DNA of 64,000 nucleotides from Lentinus brumalis (lineage: Eukaryota; Basidiomycota; Agaricomycetes; Polyporales; Polyporaceae), in contig MARA01000064.1 of the NCBI GenBank assembly GCA_001792895.1, positions 62,001-126,000 on the forward strand, read 5' to 3'. Of the stretch, positions 23,088 through 33,316 are shown in pieces; the first letter of the stretch is position 1, and every line of letters starts with the position of its first letter. Below the pieces are notes generated by a model, which was given only the letters and a program-made list of their open reading frames with translations, did not search any database and was not told the DNA's origin. A program made the translations under genes and the position numbers.

Positions 23088-24394
23088 CTAAGGCCAAACT
23101 GGAATATAGGGCGGACGAAAGAAGTGCTGAGCGCGTGCTACTGCTCGCCTCAACCTGAGGAGTCCCTCGTGTAGTGCTTCGGCCCAAATGAACATCAGAT
23201 CGCCTTTTCCCGCGATACGTTGACACTGACCTCGACGACCTCTGCGTCTCCGGGGTTGTTGTTATGCACCGACTGTGAGTGCTGTCTCTTTGATCGTGCT
23301 GCAGTCTCTTCTTGCTGACGGCGTTTGCCCTCTGCGATTAGGCTTAATGCTGAGTCAGTAGATTTGCGCATTGAACAACAGACAACGCCGACCTAACGAT
23401 TACATCCCGCTCCGCGAACAGCTCACCGGGCATGGGTATGTCTTCCTCCTTCATGTTCTCCGGAAGGTCCAGCCAGAGGTCCACTAACGGGAGCATGTCA
23501 AATTTATCCCCGTAGTCGCCCAGCAGCCCAGCATCAATCAGGTCATCGATCAAGTCGTGGCTCGGTGGATCCACGACGTCGTACACGGAATCCTCGGACG
23601 CGGAAGCACTAGAAGAGTTCGTCTCTGTGGCGGAAATAGAGCTGGGCTCCTCCGGCAAGTCAGCTTTCGGTAAGCTCTTGCTGTTTACTGTGTCTCTGTT
23701 GTCGAATAAGTCAGCACACGCCGTGCAACTTCATGAATTAGTTGTACCGTACTTCTCCTCGATCACATCTTGCGTCTCTGTCGGAGTCGATCCAAGATCG
23801 GGCTGACCTGTCGATCCAACTTCGCGTGATTTGCGTGTCCTCTCCATGCATGCGTAGTCCCGATCCATATATCCCCAGAGTTTTACGCATGAACGAGGAG
23901 GCAGTGAGATGGAAACGTCGTCGTCGAACTTCTCGGGGCGAGCGCGAACGCGGACGTCCATCGTGCACTTCCCATCGGACCAGTGGTAACAGTTCCTGAA
24001 GGGAAACTGTGGCTCCGTCTCGAGTGGCTCGCGACCATTCGGATGACTGGTGTTCAGGCCCATGGGTATGCACATATCTGCTGTGGCGCCATGCTCCTCG
24101 TCTACGCGGCGAAGATTCGGAGCTATAGGGACCATCTCGTACGGAATCCACGGCTTGTCAGGCATCGGAAGCACCAGTCTCTAAAGGGGGAGCATTAGCC
24201 GTGCATCGGAACTGCAGCGAAGCACGGGAACATGCCATTTTGAGGAAGACCAGATACTTCTTTGTGTGCATGTTCCTAGCCGTCTCCTGTATGTCGGGAT
24301 AGTCGAGTCCTTCCGTCGAGCCCTTGGGGTCTATGCGAATGACGGCGTAAGTGCTGGACAATGGTGCGAATCTCGGTGGCATTGCTAGGACCAT
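23088..24394 (-). CDS. Family A protein A7
   Basis: Family A member, function unknown. ATG at 24394 ('MVLAMPPRFAPLSSTYAVIR'; a second ATG four codons later fits the family start as well). Exon 1 is 24236-24394, ending 'KKYLVFLKM'; intron 1 starts GCATGT, a GC donor as in A5. Exon 2 runs down from 24180: 'LVLPMPDKPWIPYEMVPIAP', 'ADMCIPMGLNTSHPNGR', 'FPFRNCYHWSDGKCTMDVRV' and 'SLPPRSCVKLWGYMDRD'. After an intron come the Ser-rich linker and 'DMLPLVDLWLDLPENMKEED'. Exon 4 has 'LIAEGKRRQQEETAARSKRQ'. The final exon has 'LLRLRRAVARAQHFFRPPYI' followed by PVWP and TAG at 23088-23090. The full open structure argues for a working gene. Confidence 0.8.
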
Positions 24395-24809
24395 ATGATG
24401 TTGTCAGTGCTAGAGCCGTCCGGTGTTGTGACAATCGTCACGGTGATTCAAGATGAGGATGAATTCGGGAGAATGGTCGCGTCGATGCGGAAGGGAAGTC
24501 GGGCGGAATGCCGGGCCCATGACTGGCTATATACTGGTCAGTGGTATGGTACCTCGCCTTGGATTTTTACTGCTCCATTCTGCAGAAACCACACATCTAT
24601 GCATGCTTAGTGAACAGACGTCTGTTGGACATCAACATCAAATCATGTGCATACTCCGCCATCCAGCCGAATCGTTCTTGACATGAAGTGATAGGCGCGT
24701 TCACGTCCTACCATCGGCGCACGCGAGGATACGTAGTCGCTCCTGTCATCTTCTCCCTGTAGCTCATAAGTGAAGTCTTTGGACCCGCTGTGTACAGTAC
24801 ATGAGGTCG
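24395..24809. promoter_or_regulatory. Upstream region of A7
   Basis: 415 bp between the A7 start and the A8 stop, both genes on the minus strand. It should contain the A7 promoter and A8 terminator. No specific element is recognised. Confidence 0.35.
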
Positions 24810-26190
24810 TCATGGCCACAGCAGAAGATACGGCGGCCGTATCAGGTATAAGATTCGAGCTATCATCGCCTTGATCCCTGCTCGCGCTTTGCGAAGTGCT
24901 TTTCCTGGCTGGAATCCTGTCAATAGAGCCGTCAGTAGTGTTCTCGCAGAGACGCTTGGTTTACTCACTGCGACGCTTTGCATCTGCTTCAAGCTCAGGG
25001 TACCGCTCCAGTTTGGGCTCCACGATGCCCTCTACATCGCCCGCTGCTTCCTGCTCCCGCACCCGCCTCGCGGCCTCCTCCACGTGCCGGCGCCTGCCCT
25101 CCATAATCAGCCTGTCAGACCGGCGTTGCGAACCATCGCGAATGATTAGTGTCGCATGGGTACTCAGCGACAATGAACTCACTTCACCACGGCATCACGT
25201 TCCTTGAATAAGTCCTTGGGGTCCGGTATGTCCTGTTGCTTGAGAGTTGCTGGGAGATCGAGCCACAAGTCGACGAGGGGATAGACCTCCTGATCATCTC
25301 CGAAGCTGCCGAAGATGCCCGCGCTGAGCACATCCTGGATGACCTCGCCCAGCGTGACGGACTCATGATCGGAGTGTACGTCGCGATCCGATATCACGCT
25401 GCTAGCCCCATCAGTCTCCCTCAACGACGTGTCATTCTCAGTTGTAACTGCGGTATTTCTGAGCTATGTGAATTGCGTCGGGCGGAACATGACATACCAT
25501 CCACGCTCTCCGCTAGGGCGGGCACCGGTCTAGATGTCATGGTATCTGCTTGGTCACCGGTGACCGGGGCATCTTCGAGGCTGTCTGTTCTTGCAAGTTC
25601 CGTAAGGGCAACTGGACGGTCCGAGTGCGAGTGCTGCGCTGCGCGCATTTGCTGCATGCGTGCGAAGTCTTGGCCCATGTACTGTCGAAGCTTCATGCGC
25701 GATTCCGCGGTTAGCTTGATGGCTATGTCTTCGTCGAACTCCTCTGCACGCGCACGCACGCGTACATCCATTCGAAGACTGTCGTCAGACCAGTGGTAGC
25801 AGTTGTTGTAGGGAAACGTCCCCTCTGTCTCCAAAGGTTCGCGCCCATTGGGATGGGCGGTGTTGGGAAATATAGGTATGCACATATCTGCGGTTGCTGC
25901 GCGCTTTTCGTCTATCGGGGGTAGCGAAGTCGGGATGGGTATAATGTCGAATGCATACCAAGGTCTTCCCGGAATGGGGAGGTTGAGATTCTGTGACTAA
26001 GCGTCAGTGCCGTTCACGAAGAGGAACACGAAATATCTCTGACCATCTTCAGAAACACCAGATAAGTCTTCGTCGGTACTTCTTTTGCAGCTTGCTGTAT
26101 ATCCGGATAGTCGTAGCGCTCCACGGTTCCCAGAGGATCTATGCGAATAGCCGCATATCTGCCTGGTAAGGGAGCGAACATGAGATTCAT
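24810..26190 (-). CDS. Family A protein A8 (paired with B2)
   Basis: Family A member, function unknown. ATG at 26190, 'MNLMFAPLPGRYAAIRIDP', ending exon 1 with 'TKTYLVFLKM' and a GTCAGA donor. Exon 2: 'NLPIPGRPWYAFDIIPIPTS', 'ADMCIPIFPNTAHPNGR', 'FPYNNCYHWSDDSLRMDVRV' and 'FARMQQMR'. An intron with donor 'GATG|GTATGT' lies near 25498. Exon 3: 'SVTLGEVIQDVLSAGIFGSF' and 'EVYPLVDLWLDLPATLKQQD'. Exon 4: 'RLIMEGRRRHVEEAARRVRE'. Last exon: 'LRKARAGIKAMIARILYLIR' then PPYLLLWP and stop at 24810-24812. It shares its upstream region head-to-head with B2 (400 bp between ATGs). A8 is a clear full-length example of the family: about 370-390 residues, acidic in the middle and strongly basic at the end. 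Confidence 0.8.
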
Positions 26191-26590
26191 GGTACTAGCC
26201 GAGGAGAAACGACAGATTGTCAGCTGAACGGAGGAATGAGCTGTCGAGTATGCCAACAGTCTGAAGGTGAGGGGAAAGTGCGGTCTCCTGCATCCGTTGG
26301 CATGCGTTCTGCATGTATGGCCCAATTTGTTCTTGTGGATCCCAAGCGCTCAGCGCTCGCACCCGTCATTTCTTCCATAGAACCATCACCGCGCGCTCTA
26401 ACGTAAGTATCGCGCCTGAAACCACCGGTATCAGTACAGCCTTACTCCTGAGCATCACACGCAGAGTCATCGAAGCTATAAAACAAACCGGGGTCACTCG
26501 CAACAGGCTTGCTACTCATGCCGTCGCGCGCTCACCCCTCGGATTCGAACCTGAAGTCGCACACCGGCCACCTTTACATCTCCCTGACCT
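26191..26590. promoter_or_regulatory. Shared divergent promoter region A8/B2
   Basis: 400 bp between divergent ATGs. 'CTATAAAACA' at about 26476 is a TATA-like site 110 bp before the B2 start. Candidate bidirectional promoter by position. Confidence 0.4.
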
Positions 26591-27537
26591 ATGAGTCCGT
26601 TCATCTGTCGGACATGTACTGACCCGTCATACGGAGATGTGACCTTCCCCTTCGATGGCTTTCATGCGGGGGGAGTGTACTCCGTGAAGGAGTCTGTGTA
26701 TGCCCCTTACACGCGCATCTTCATGGACCAAGCCACAGGCGGGCCTACACAGTGGGCCCTCTCCCAGGGTGTCGAGGCCAGAGTCGTGAAGCGTTCGTCA
26801 AAGAGACCCTGTGCCATGATGGAGACCGTCGAAGATCCTAGGAAGTCACAGGTGTACGTCTACCTCATGGCCACCTACAAGAGCATGGACATCCACAAAC
26901 TTCCATGGCTCTTCCGATTCTTCTCCTTCCCCGTCTCCCCCAATTACCAGACCCACGACATGAACATGGATGGTGTTCATTTCCACAGCATGCCCGAATG
27001 GGCCGACCACCGTCCTCAGTGGATCATCATCATCCCTATCCGAACATTCGGGATCCACGCCAACTCCCTGGCCCCCATGGCCCCCTCCAGGACAGCGCGG
27101 GCGAGGGGCGTGGGTCCATACAGTTTTGGATTAAGCACCATGGCCTCCATCGATAAACTCTACCATACTCGGATTCAGGAGTGGCAGGAGAGGTGCAAGG
27201 AGCCGGATTTCCTGCCAGTTCAAGCGGAGCTTTTAAACGTAAGGAGGTCAGTTCCTGCGGCGACAGATTCTCCTAACTATTGATGTCATCAGAAACATGA
27301 AGAAGAGGATAGGAAGCGACAGGCAGAAGCAGTACGCATTTGACTTTCATTCCTCCGAGCCAGCTGCTGTTACATTCTGACTTACATACAATTCATCAGT
27401 CGTCGTACGGTAGCCAAGTCTCAGTTCAAACGACGGGGACAGCGAAGTTCTCTACTAGAACCAATACGTTCACCCCATCCAATATGGTGCCCATCCTTGA
27501 GAACGAGACTATGATGGACGATTTGTACAATTATTGA
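26591..27537 (+). CDS. Family B protein B2 (paired with A8)
   Basis: Function not recognised; best-preserved family B member. Exons 26591-27238, 27293-27331 and 27400-27537, all phase 0 with GT-AG. The protein begins 'MSPFICRTC' (CxxC). It then has 'VYSVKESVYAPYTRIFMDQ', 'SKRPCAMMETVEDP', 'VYVYLMATYKSMDIHKLP', 'FFSFPVSP', 'HFHSMPEWADHRPQWIIIIP', and a helix 'IDKLYHTRIQEWQERCKEPD', followed by a Glu/Lys-rich 13-residue exon and a short tail ending 'MMDDLYNY'. The two N-terminal cysteines plus nearby His and Cys residues could bind a metal, but that is inference. Its last codons fall in a dispersed repeat shared with 52513-52665, so the annotated C-terminus may have been supplied by an inserted repeat. 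Confidence 0.7.
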
Positions 27538-27660
27538 TTTTAGCGCGCCATTTTCTAATAGAACTGCATCGCCACACTTATTGATTATGATTACAGCGCA
27601 ACTCTTTACTGGCATACATATGACAGCGCAACTCTGTCTGCAGCACAACTCCTGGACAGC
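27528..27660 (-). repeat. Dispersed repeat, copy 1
   Basis: The reverse complement of this stretch matches 52513-52665 over most of its length. Shared words include 'GTTGTGCTGCAGACAGA', 'GTTGCGCTGT', 'AAGTGTGGCGATGC', 'GCGCTAAA' and 'TGTACAAATC' in the same order. It starts at the end of the B2 coding sequence. Too short to classify; a solo non-autonomous element is possible. Confidence 0.6.
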
Positions 27661-28384
27661 ACTGACAAGTTGCTCTACCTCTACTGTTATTGTCACTGTG
27701 CAAGCTGGCTCCCAGGCGAGCTCTCCTCAATCCATAGCTTTCAATAGAATGTAAGAATTAAGAATGATACGTACTTACTGAGAATGCGTGACCATGGGTC
27801 ACAGAGCAGGCGCTGGCGCTGGCTGGGCGCTCATGGTTAGGGCTAGTAAATGTAGGCTTGAACCGTTGGCGTAACCCAGTAAGGTCAACCGACTATCAGG
27901 ATATAATCTAATGGGCTCTGTTTACGTGCTGAACTACGAATCTCTTACCGCACTGTAAGGAAAATGGGAAAAGTAGGTAAGTAAGTAGCATCTCAAGGGT
28001 GACTGTTACCCATCACAGCTTGTGACAGGGCGCACGGTTGCGTGTACATAGAGTAAGTACTGTCGCTCGCTTGCTCTCGCTCATGCTCTGTTGTAATCAA
28101 ATAAGTGGAGCAACGATTGTGTGAATATATTAGAAGGGGTCCAGGGATCATGTAGGATACTGCAAGGACTGATTCGATCGAATATGGGTAAGTACCGGTG
28201 AAATTAGGCAAAAATGGTGGGTAACAAGTAGCGCTTCCCGCCTCCGGAGGGAGGAGAGGCTGAGGGGATGGCAAAGGAGTGCAAAATTGGTACTGTACTA
28301 GAGACCACTGGGGGTGGTATTAGGGTTGTGGCTATGACATATACGAAGTGAGCAAGTAAGTAGAACGCAGCAATGCCGAAAGCC
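27661..28384. other. Intergenic region rich in TAAGTA words
   Basis: No gene recognised. Contains 'TACGTACTTACTGAGAATG' (27769) and 'GTAGGTAAGTAAGTAGC' (27973), then leads into the purine-rich repeat. Confidence 0.4.
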
Positions 28385-28692
28385 GGAGTGCGGGAGAGGG
28401 AGAGCGGGAGAGGGAGAGAGCGGGAGAGGGGGAGAGCGGGAGAGGGGAGAGCGGGAGAGCGGGAGAGGGGAGAGGGGAGAGCGGGAGAGCGGGAGAGGGG
28501 GAGAGGGGAGAGCGGGAGAGCGGGAGAGCGGGAGAGCGGGAGAGCGGGAGAGCGGGAGAGCGGGAGAGCGGGAGAGCGGGAGAGCGGGAGAGCGGGAGAG
28601 CGGGAGAGCGGGAGAGCGGGAGAGCGGGAGAGCGGGAGAGCGGGAGAGCGGGAGAGCGGGAGAGCGGGAGAGCGGGAGAGCGGGAGAGCGGG
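28385..28692. repeat. GAGCGGGA octamer microsatellite
   Basis: Tandem array of the 8-bp unit GAGCGGGA: imperfect with GAGGGGGA/GAGGGGA variants over about 28385-28510, then essentially perfect for over 20 units to 28692. One strand is almost all purine. It lies just past the 3' end of the split gene at 28713. Confidence 0.95.
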
Positions 28693-28712
28693 AACATACT
28701 TGTAAGTACCTC

Positions 28713-30056
28713 CTAGACCTCGTTCAAAGCAGAAGCGGAATCTGCACTACTCATAGGCTTGAGGCCCGCCCAAGGATTGTTCTTGACCTCCTTCGGTTGG
28801 GGAAGCCCACGATTCTTACGCTCCTCCCAGTCCTGCCAATAGCTCGGAGGCAGGAGACTAGGCCTGGAAATTCTGGACGCCTCGGATGTCGATGCTGCAG
28901 GAGCGGCCTCATCGTCAGATATGACAATCGGTGGACTACCAGCGGCACCACCTTCTGCCACAACAAACATCAGAACGAGCCTCTAATGTATTGAAAGCAG
29001 TAGAATACTCACCTAACTTCCTGCGCTTTGCCTGGTTGGGCTGTGCGGACTCGGAGTCATCACTGCCGTGAAGAGAAGGGGAACGAGCACGTTTCTTCAT
29101 GCTTGCAATCCGAAGAGAGGAGCGACGAGGTTGCGTTGCAGTGGCAGAAGAGGTGATGCCAGAGCTGCTGCCTGTCCCGGTGGACGCGGAATTCACTGTC
29201 TTCTGCGATGCAGTGATGGCTGCTGCCAGTGCAGCAGCGTATGGATCGTCTTCGGAGATCTCCCGTTCAGACAAAGGCTCCGAATGCTCCTCGACCTGAG
29301 GCTTCGCCTGCGCCTTCCCCTTCCCCTTCGACTTCGACTTCCTTGTCTTCGAGGAGGAGGACCGTGAAGGCTTGCGATGTGACGACTTCTTGGCTTTACC
29401 CTTCCCCTTCGCCTTCCGATGCTTCGTGACCGTCGAGTCACTGCTTGCGGCGTATGACTCCGAGTCCGAGTCCATGTCCGAGGATGTGGTGTTCGCCTCA
29501 CTGACAGTCGCAATGGCCTCTACTTCGTCCTCGGAGCGCAATGAGGAAGCATCAGTCGCCGTGGCCGCCTCTTCAGGCACCGGCTCAAGAAGATGCAGGG
29601 TACCGTTATGATAGTGCTGTAGGGCGGCGGAGAAGTCATTGTAAATTGAAGGCGGCAATGTATAGCGAGTAACTGGAAGAGCGAAGTCCGGGTCGGTCCG
29701 AGTCAATGGACATTCAGGCAAACGGACAGAATATGGCTATACTCACCGAAGTGTAGGCGTGACTCTGCGGCATTGCGACCGCTCGTAGACCGAGCACGAA
29801 CGAGATCTTGGCCAGTGATGCCTTCGAGCTTCCGGACTAGAACGAGTTTGCTATGCTCACGAGAGACAAGGCACCAATGATACTTCGGACCACGGAGCTC
29901 GCCATGAACAGCATCACAGAAGGCGAACAGGAGGGGGTACAAGGAACGCATCCAGTCATCTACCGCTTCCGGTCCCCACTTCGGATTGAAGTGTAGCAGG
30001 CACTCGGGGGTACCAGGAATAGACGTGAGGACAAGGCCTGCTTGTCGCAGGCCATA
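28713..30056 (-). CDS. 3' exons of a gene split by the 13-kb element
   Basis: C-terminal part of a mushroom-type protein of unknown function whose 5' exons lie at 43367-44092. The first exon here starts after 'ATATGACAG' (acceptor) at 30056 with '[14 protein letters not shown]', then '[20 protein letters not shown]', '[20 protein letters not shown]' and 'ESRLHF'; donor at 29746. The next exon opens '[14 protein letters not shown]'. It continues as a low-complexity Ser/Lys/acidic region with several basic clusters ('[19 protein letters not shown]', 'KRRKLG'), consistent with a nuclear protein. The last exon carries '[12 protein letters not shown]', which resembles a SUMO-interacting core followed by acidic residues, and '[14 protein letters not shown]'. 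The domain order 'GL..., W....VD.W.R.L.P.LF, W.L+....L.LV' is one I know from many uncharacterised agaric proteins. Exon 1 phase matches the 5' half. Confidence 0.65.
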
Positions 30057-30065
30057 CTGTCATAT

Positions 30066-30126
30066 TGATACATTGACAGACTCTAGTTAGAGTCCAGGGG
30101 TGATCCATTCTGTACTCTAGTCAGAA
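30066..30126 (+). repeat. Left terminal inverted repeat
   Basis: 61 bp. Matches the reverse complement of 43249-43308 in ordered blocks TGATACAT, ACTCTAGTTAGAGTCCA, TGATCCAT and ACTCTAGTCAGAA, with short diverged gaps. It contains the near-palindrome ACTCTAGTTAGAGT (30080-30093). Confidence 0.8.
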
Positions 30127-30888
30127 TGCGCCATTCTTGATGTATCAACAGATGTGCTCTTGATGTATCATGTCACATCGAGCGTCCGCACCCCTTTTGG
30201 GCTGCACCCTGCTCCCTTTCAGGGGGCCCAATGCGGCTGCTCCCCGCTTCCTTGCCGTTTCGGGCGGGCGCGCTGGGGTGGCTTGGGGAATCAGCGGGGA
30301 TTGAATAGATACGTTATGGGGGCAGGCGCCAGGTTGCCCGCCCTTTGAATTCACTTATATCTGTACGTAGATCTTGCCCTCGTGGCTCCGTACACGTGTA
30401 TCTTCACCGCCAGCCGTTTACGGCCATTTGTTTGTCGTGGGGCATGCTTCCCCGACATACGCAGGTGCAACTAGAAAACTACCAACATGGTCATGTTAGA
30501 CAGGCATGGAACCAATCATGTGGGAACTTACCGTGACCACTGCTCTCTTCGTGATATGACATACTTCTCATTTCCTGAAAATTAAACATAGAATATCGCC
30601 GAGAAAGAACGGAATGCAAGGAATGTGTAGTATGTAACCCTCTCGAAACATGACGAACATGACGATACTCCTTGTATTGTACCGTGGGCAGGACGAAGCG
30701 CTGGGAGCTGGCTGGATCATATAAGGCCAACAGGTGCGTGGTTCCAGCGCTTGCAACCGGTGTTCCTCAATAAAGCACAAGACAGTATATTGGACCACAG
30801 ACACTACATGAACAGTACATGTTTCTAGCACTCCAAGAAGACGGAAACGGAGCGGGCGAAGATACGATACATCAGACGAAGACTATCC
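30127..30888. other. Element-internal non-coding DNA
   Basis: Two further ATGTATCA words occur at about 30141 and 30163, next to the left terminal repeat. The rest shows no recognisable gene; it ends at the 3' end of the minus-strand cargo gene. Confidence 0.5.
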
Positions 30889-32979
30889 CTACCGCGCGGC
30901 ACGCTTCCTCTTGGGAGCAGTCTCACCATCTGCAGCTGCGTCGGCCTTGCGCTTCGAGGCGGCGGTGGCGGCCTTGCTCTTGGCGGTTGCGGCCTTGCTC
31001 TTGGCGGTTGCGGCCTTGCCCTTGGCGGCGGCAGCGGGCTTTGATGCGGCTCCTCCACGGGCCCCGCGCGCACGAGGGTGGGGCTGCGGCGCCGCATCCG
31101 GGTTGACCTTTCTCTTCACAGCGCGTCCAGTGCGCCGAAGCCCTGCACCATCGGGGGCTTCCTCAACCTCTGGCACGACAGATTCAGCGCGAGGTGACGG
31201 CGGCGCGGTCCTAATGACCTGGGAGGATGGCTGCCCGTGAGGAGCACCAGTCGTGGCAAAGGTTTCGTGGCCTGCGAGCGCTGATTGCGAATATCCATCG
31301 TCTAGTGACGGCGGCGCGGTCCCCATGACCTGCGAGGCTGAAGCCGCATGAGGGGGAGCTGTGGCGGCAAAGAGCTCATGGCCTGCGAGGGCTGCTTGCG
31401 ACATGGGAACGCCCAACTCCGCCAGATAGCTCATGGGAAGTGGCGGCACATACAGGCCGGTCTGGGTGAAGGAGAGTGGGTCGTAGACATCGTGGGACGC
31501 CTCAGTGCTCTGCCATGTCGGGGCGTACGGGACTACGGAGCCGGAACTATTGAAGTGGAACGGTGTCTCCGTTGGGTAAGTGAACGTCGAGGACATGTGC
31601 GCCATAGGCCGCTCATTGTCGGCGATGGCTGCGGCTGCAGAAGACAGCACATCAAGGGCGCTGGGAGCGACTGCGGAGGCGGGCTGCGAACTGGCAGGGA
31701 GGTTGGAAGGGGCACGAGGCACGACCACGGGGCTGGTCTCGGGAGCACGCGTCGATGAACTTCCGGATCCGGATGGACGGGCCTGGACGTCGTCCTCCTC
31801 GTCCTCCTCATCCTCCTCGTCCAATAGGCCATCATCCTCGTCCTCCTCGGGTTCGCCGGAGCCAAGCGCCCTCGACCGGCGTACTTCGGGCGCTGATTCG
31901 CAGAAGTAGTGAGTGCATGTTCGGCACGTGCAATGCGATGGGCTACTTACGGTATACGCTTTTGGCAAAGCTCCGTAACGGTCGGATGAACTTCTCTCGA
32001 TAGTCCTCGACGGCTTCGCCCAGCGACTGGCCGAACTTATTGTCGCCGAAGTGAACACTGCGCTTTCCGTCAGCATTATCATCGAGGCTACAGCGTGGCG
32101 CATGACTTACGAGAAGCTACGTATGTCGCCGCCTTGCTCCGGGCATGGGCCCGCCCCGGTGACGTGGATGACCCATCCGCTATCGTCGGCGACGGGCTGG
32201 AGAAGCTTATGGATGACTTCGGGGGCACGATCAATGGCACTAGCACACGCTGTCAGACACGTCATGGACCATGCGCCATAACACCCACGTTTGGTACTCC
32301 TGCGGCGTGCGCTGTGTTTTCTCCGAGGTGGTCGGCGGCGGGACGCTCAGAAGCGCCTGCTTCTCCTCTTCGAGCTTAGCGAGGACTTGAGCCTTGATGT
32401 CGGCGGGTTCAGCGTCGTAGAACGCGTCGACGCGTCGCCGAGACAAGGTCATGCGTTCCTTACGGGTGAGCTTACGCCCGAGGCGGGCACGTTCGGCCGC
32501 GAGCTCGGCTTTGGCAGCAGCCCTCTGCTCCGCGTTGTAAAAATGGCGACAGTATACCTCCCGCGCCTGGGGGAGCCGCTTGCGGGAGCCGCTGCCCTTG
32601 AGGATGGCGGCGGTGATGGAAGCGGGAAGGGAGTGCGCGTCGCGGTTGCGATTCTTGTGATTATTGAACCAATTGATGATTTTCTGCAAACAACGCGGTC
32701 AATGGCTGTTCTCGATGGATCATGATGTATTAGAGCACATACCGCACGCCGTACATCGATCGCCTTCCCAAGTTCCTGCCATTGCTCGAGCGTCAGTGGT
32801 CCCTCCCAGTCGCCATAGATCTCCTTGCGTTCTGGCCACCTGATGAACCATTCGAGGTGAACGGTCTCGACCCAGGTACCGAAGCGAGCAAGTCTTCTCG
32901 CTTCGGCACAGGCAGGGCATTGCTCTGCCAGCCAAACGCGTTGGTCGGGTCTTGTCCAACCTGCAGGAGCCATCTGCAT
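30889..32979 (-). CDS. Element cargo 1: nuclear-type protein with histone-H1-like tail
   Basis: Unrecognised in function; belongs to a multi-copy agaric family often met near transposons. Start near 32979 ('MQMAPAGWTRPDQRVWLAEQ'; an upstream in-frame ATG at 33024 is also possible). Exon 1 has 'LEWFIRWPERKEIYGDWEG' and 'LGKAIDVRRA'. Exon 2 has 'KIINWFNNHKNRNRD' and a basic helical region 'RKRLPQAREVYCRHFYNAEQ', which could be a DNA-binding helical fold. Further exons encode 'VADDSGWVIHVTGAGPCPEQ', 'FGDNKFGQSLGEAVEDYREK', a long acidic stretch and Pro/Ser/Thr-rich linkers. Near 31000 come three copies of 'KAATAKSK'-type repeats, ending 'APKRKRAAR'. The Ala/Lys-rich tail resembles linker histone tails. 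It is transcribed away from the other cargo genes. Confidence 0.65.
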
Positions 32980-33316
32980 TCCTAGCGATGAGCGTTGTGA
33001 CGGAGTAAGTCTTTGGCTGACCATACCTGTGGGGTCTACGCGAGGTGAGGGGTGCGCGTGGTATGCAGGCAAGCGTCCAGGGTGGGAAATGGGGCTGTTT
33101 TATAGGAGATCTGGTTTGGTAGTGTGCGTCCCATTCCTATGCTACTCAGTTAGGCAGTGTCATGTCCCGCAACCAACAGCAAACTTACAGCGAACACCGT
33201 TCCGTCTGCGCCTATACCCGTGTGTGTCTGTGGCGGATCCTCAGCCCAGAGGAAATAAAGACTGATGTGAGCCGCCCCATCACGCCCCATCCTCTCGTCC
33301 CTCCCACCTTCTCCCC

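Noticed and set aside
24871..25207. Plus-strand frames with 'ARCFLLPHPPRGLLHVPA'
   Set aside because: Antisense of the A8 basic-helix exon. The same antisense pattern at about 9950 in fact led to the A3 pseudogene.
28332..28705. Open frames on both strands across the GAGCGGGA array (Ser-Arg-Ser-Pro-Ala-Leu-Pro and Glu-Arg-Ala-Gly repeats)
   Set aside because: An 8-bp repeat without stop codons is open by construction. There is no splice structure or non-repeat coding part.
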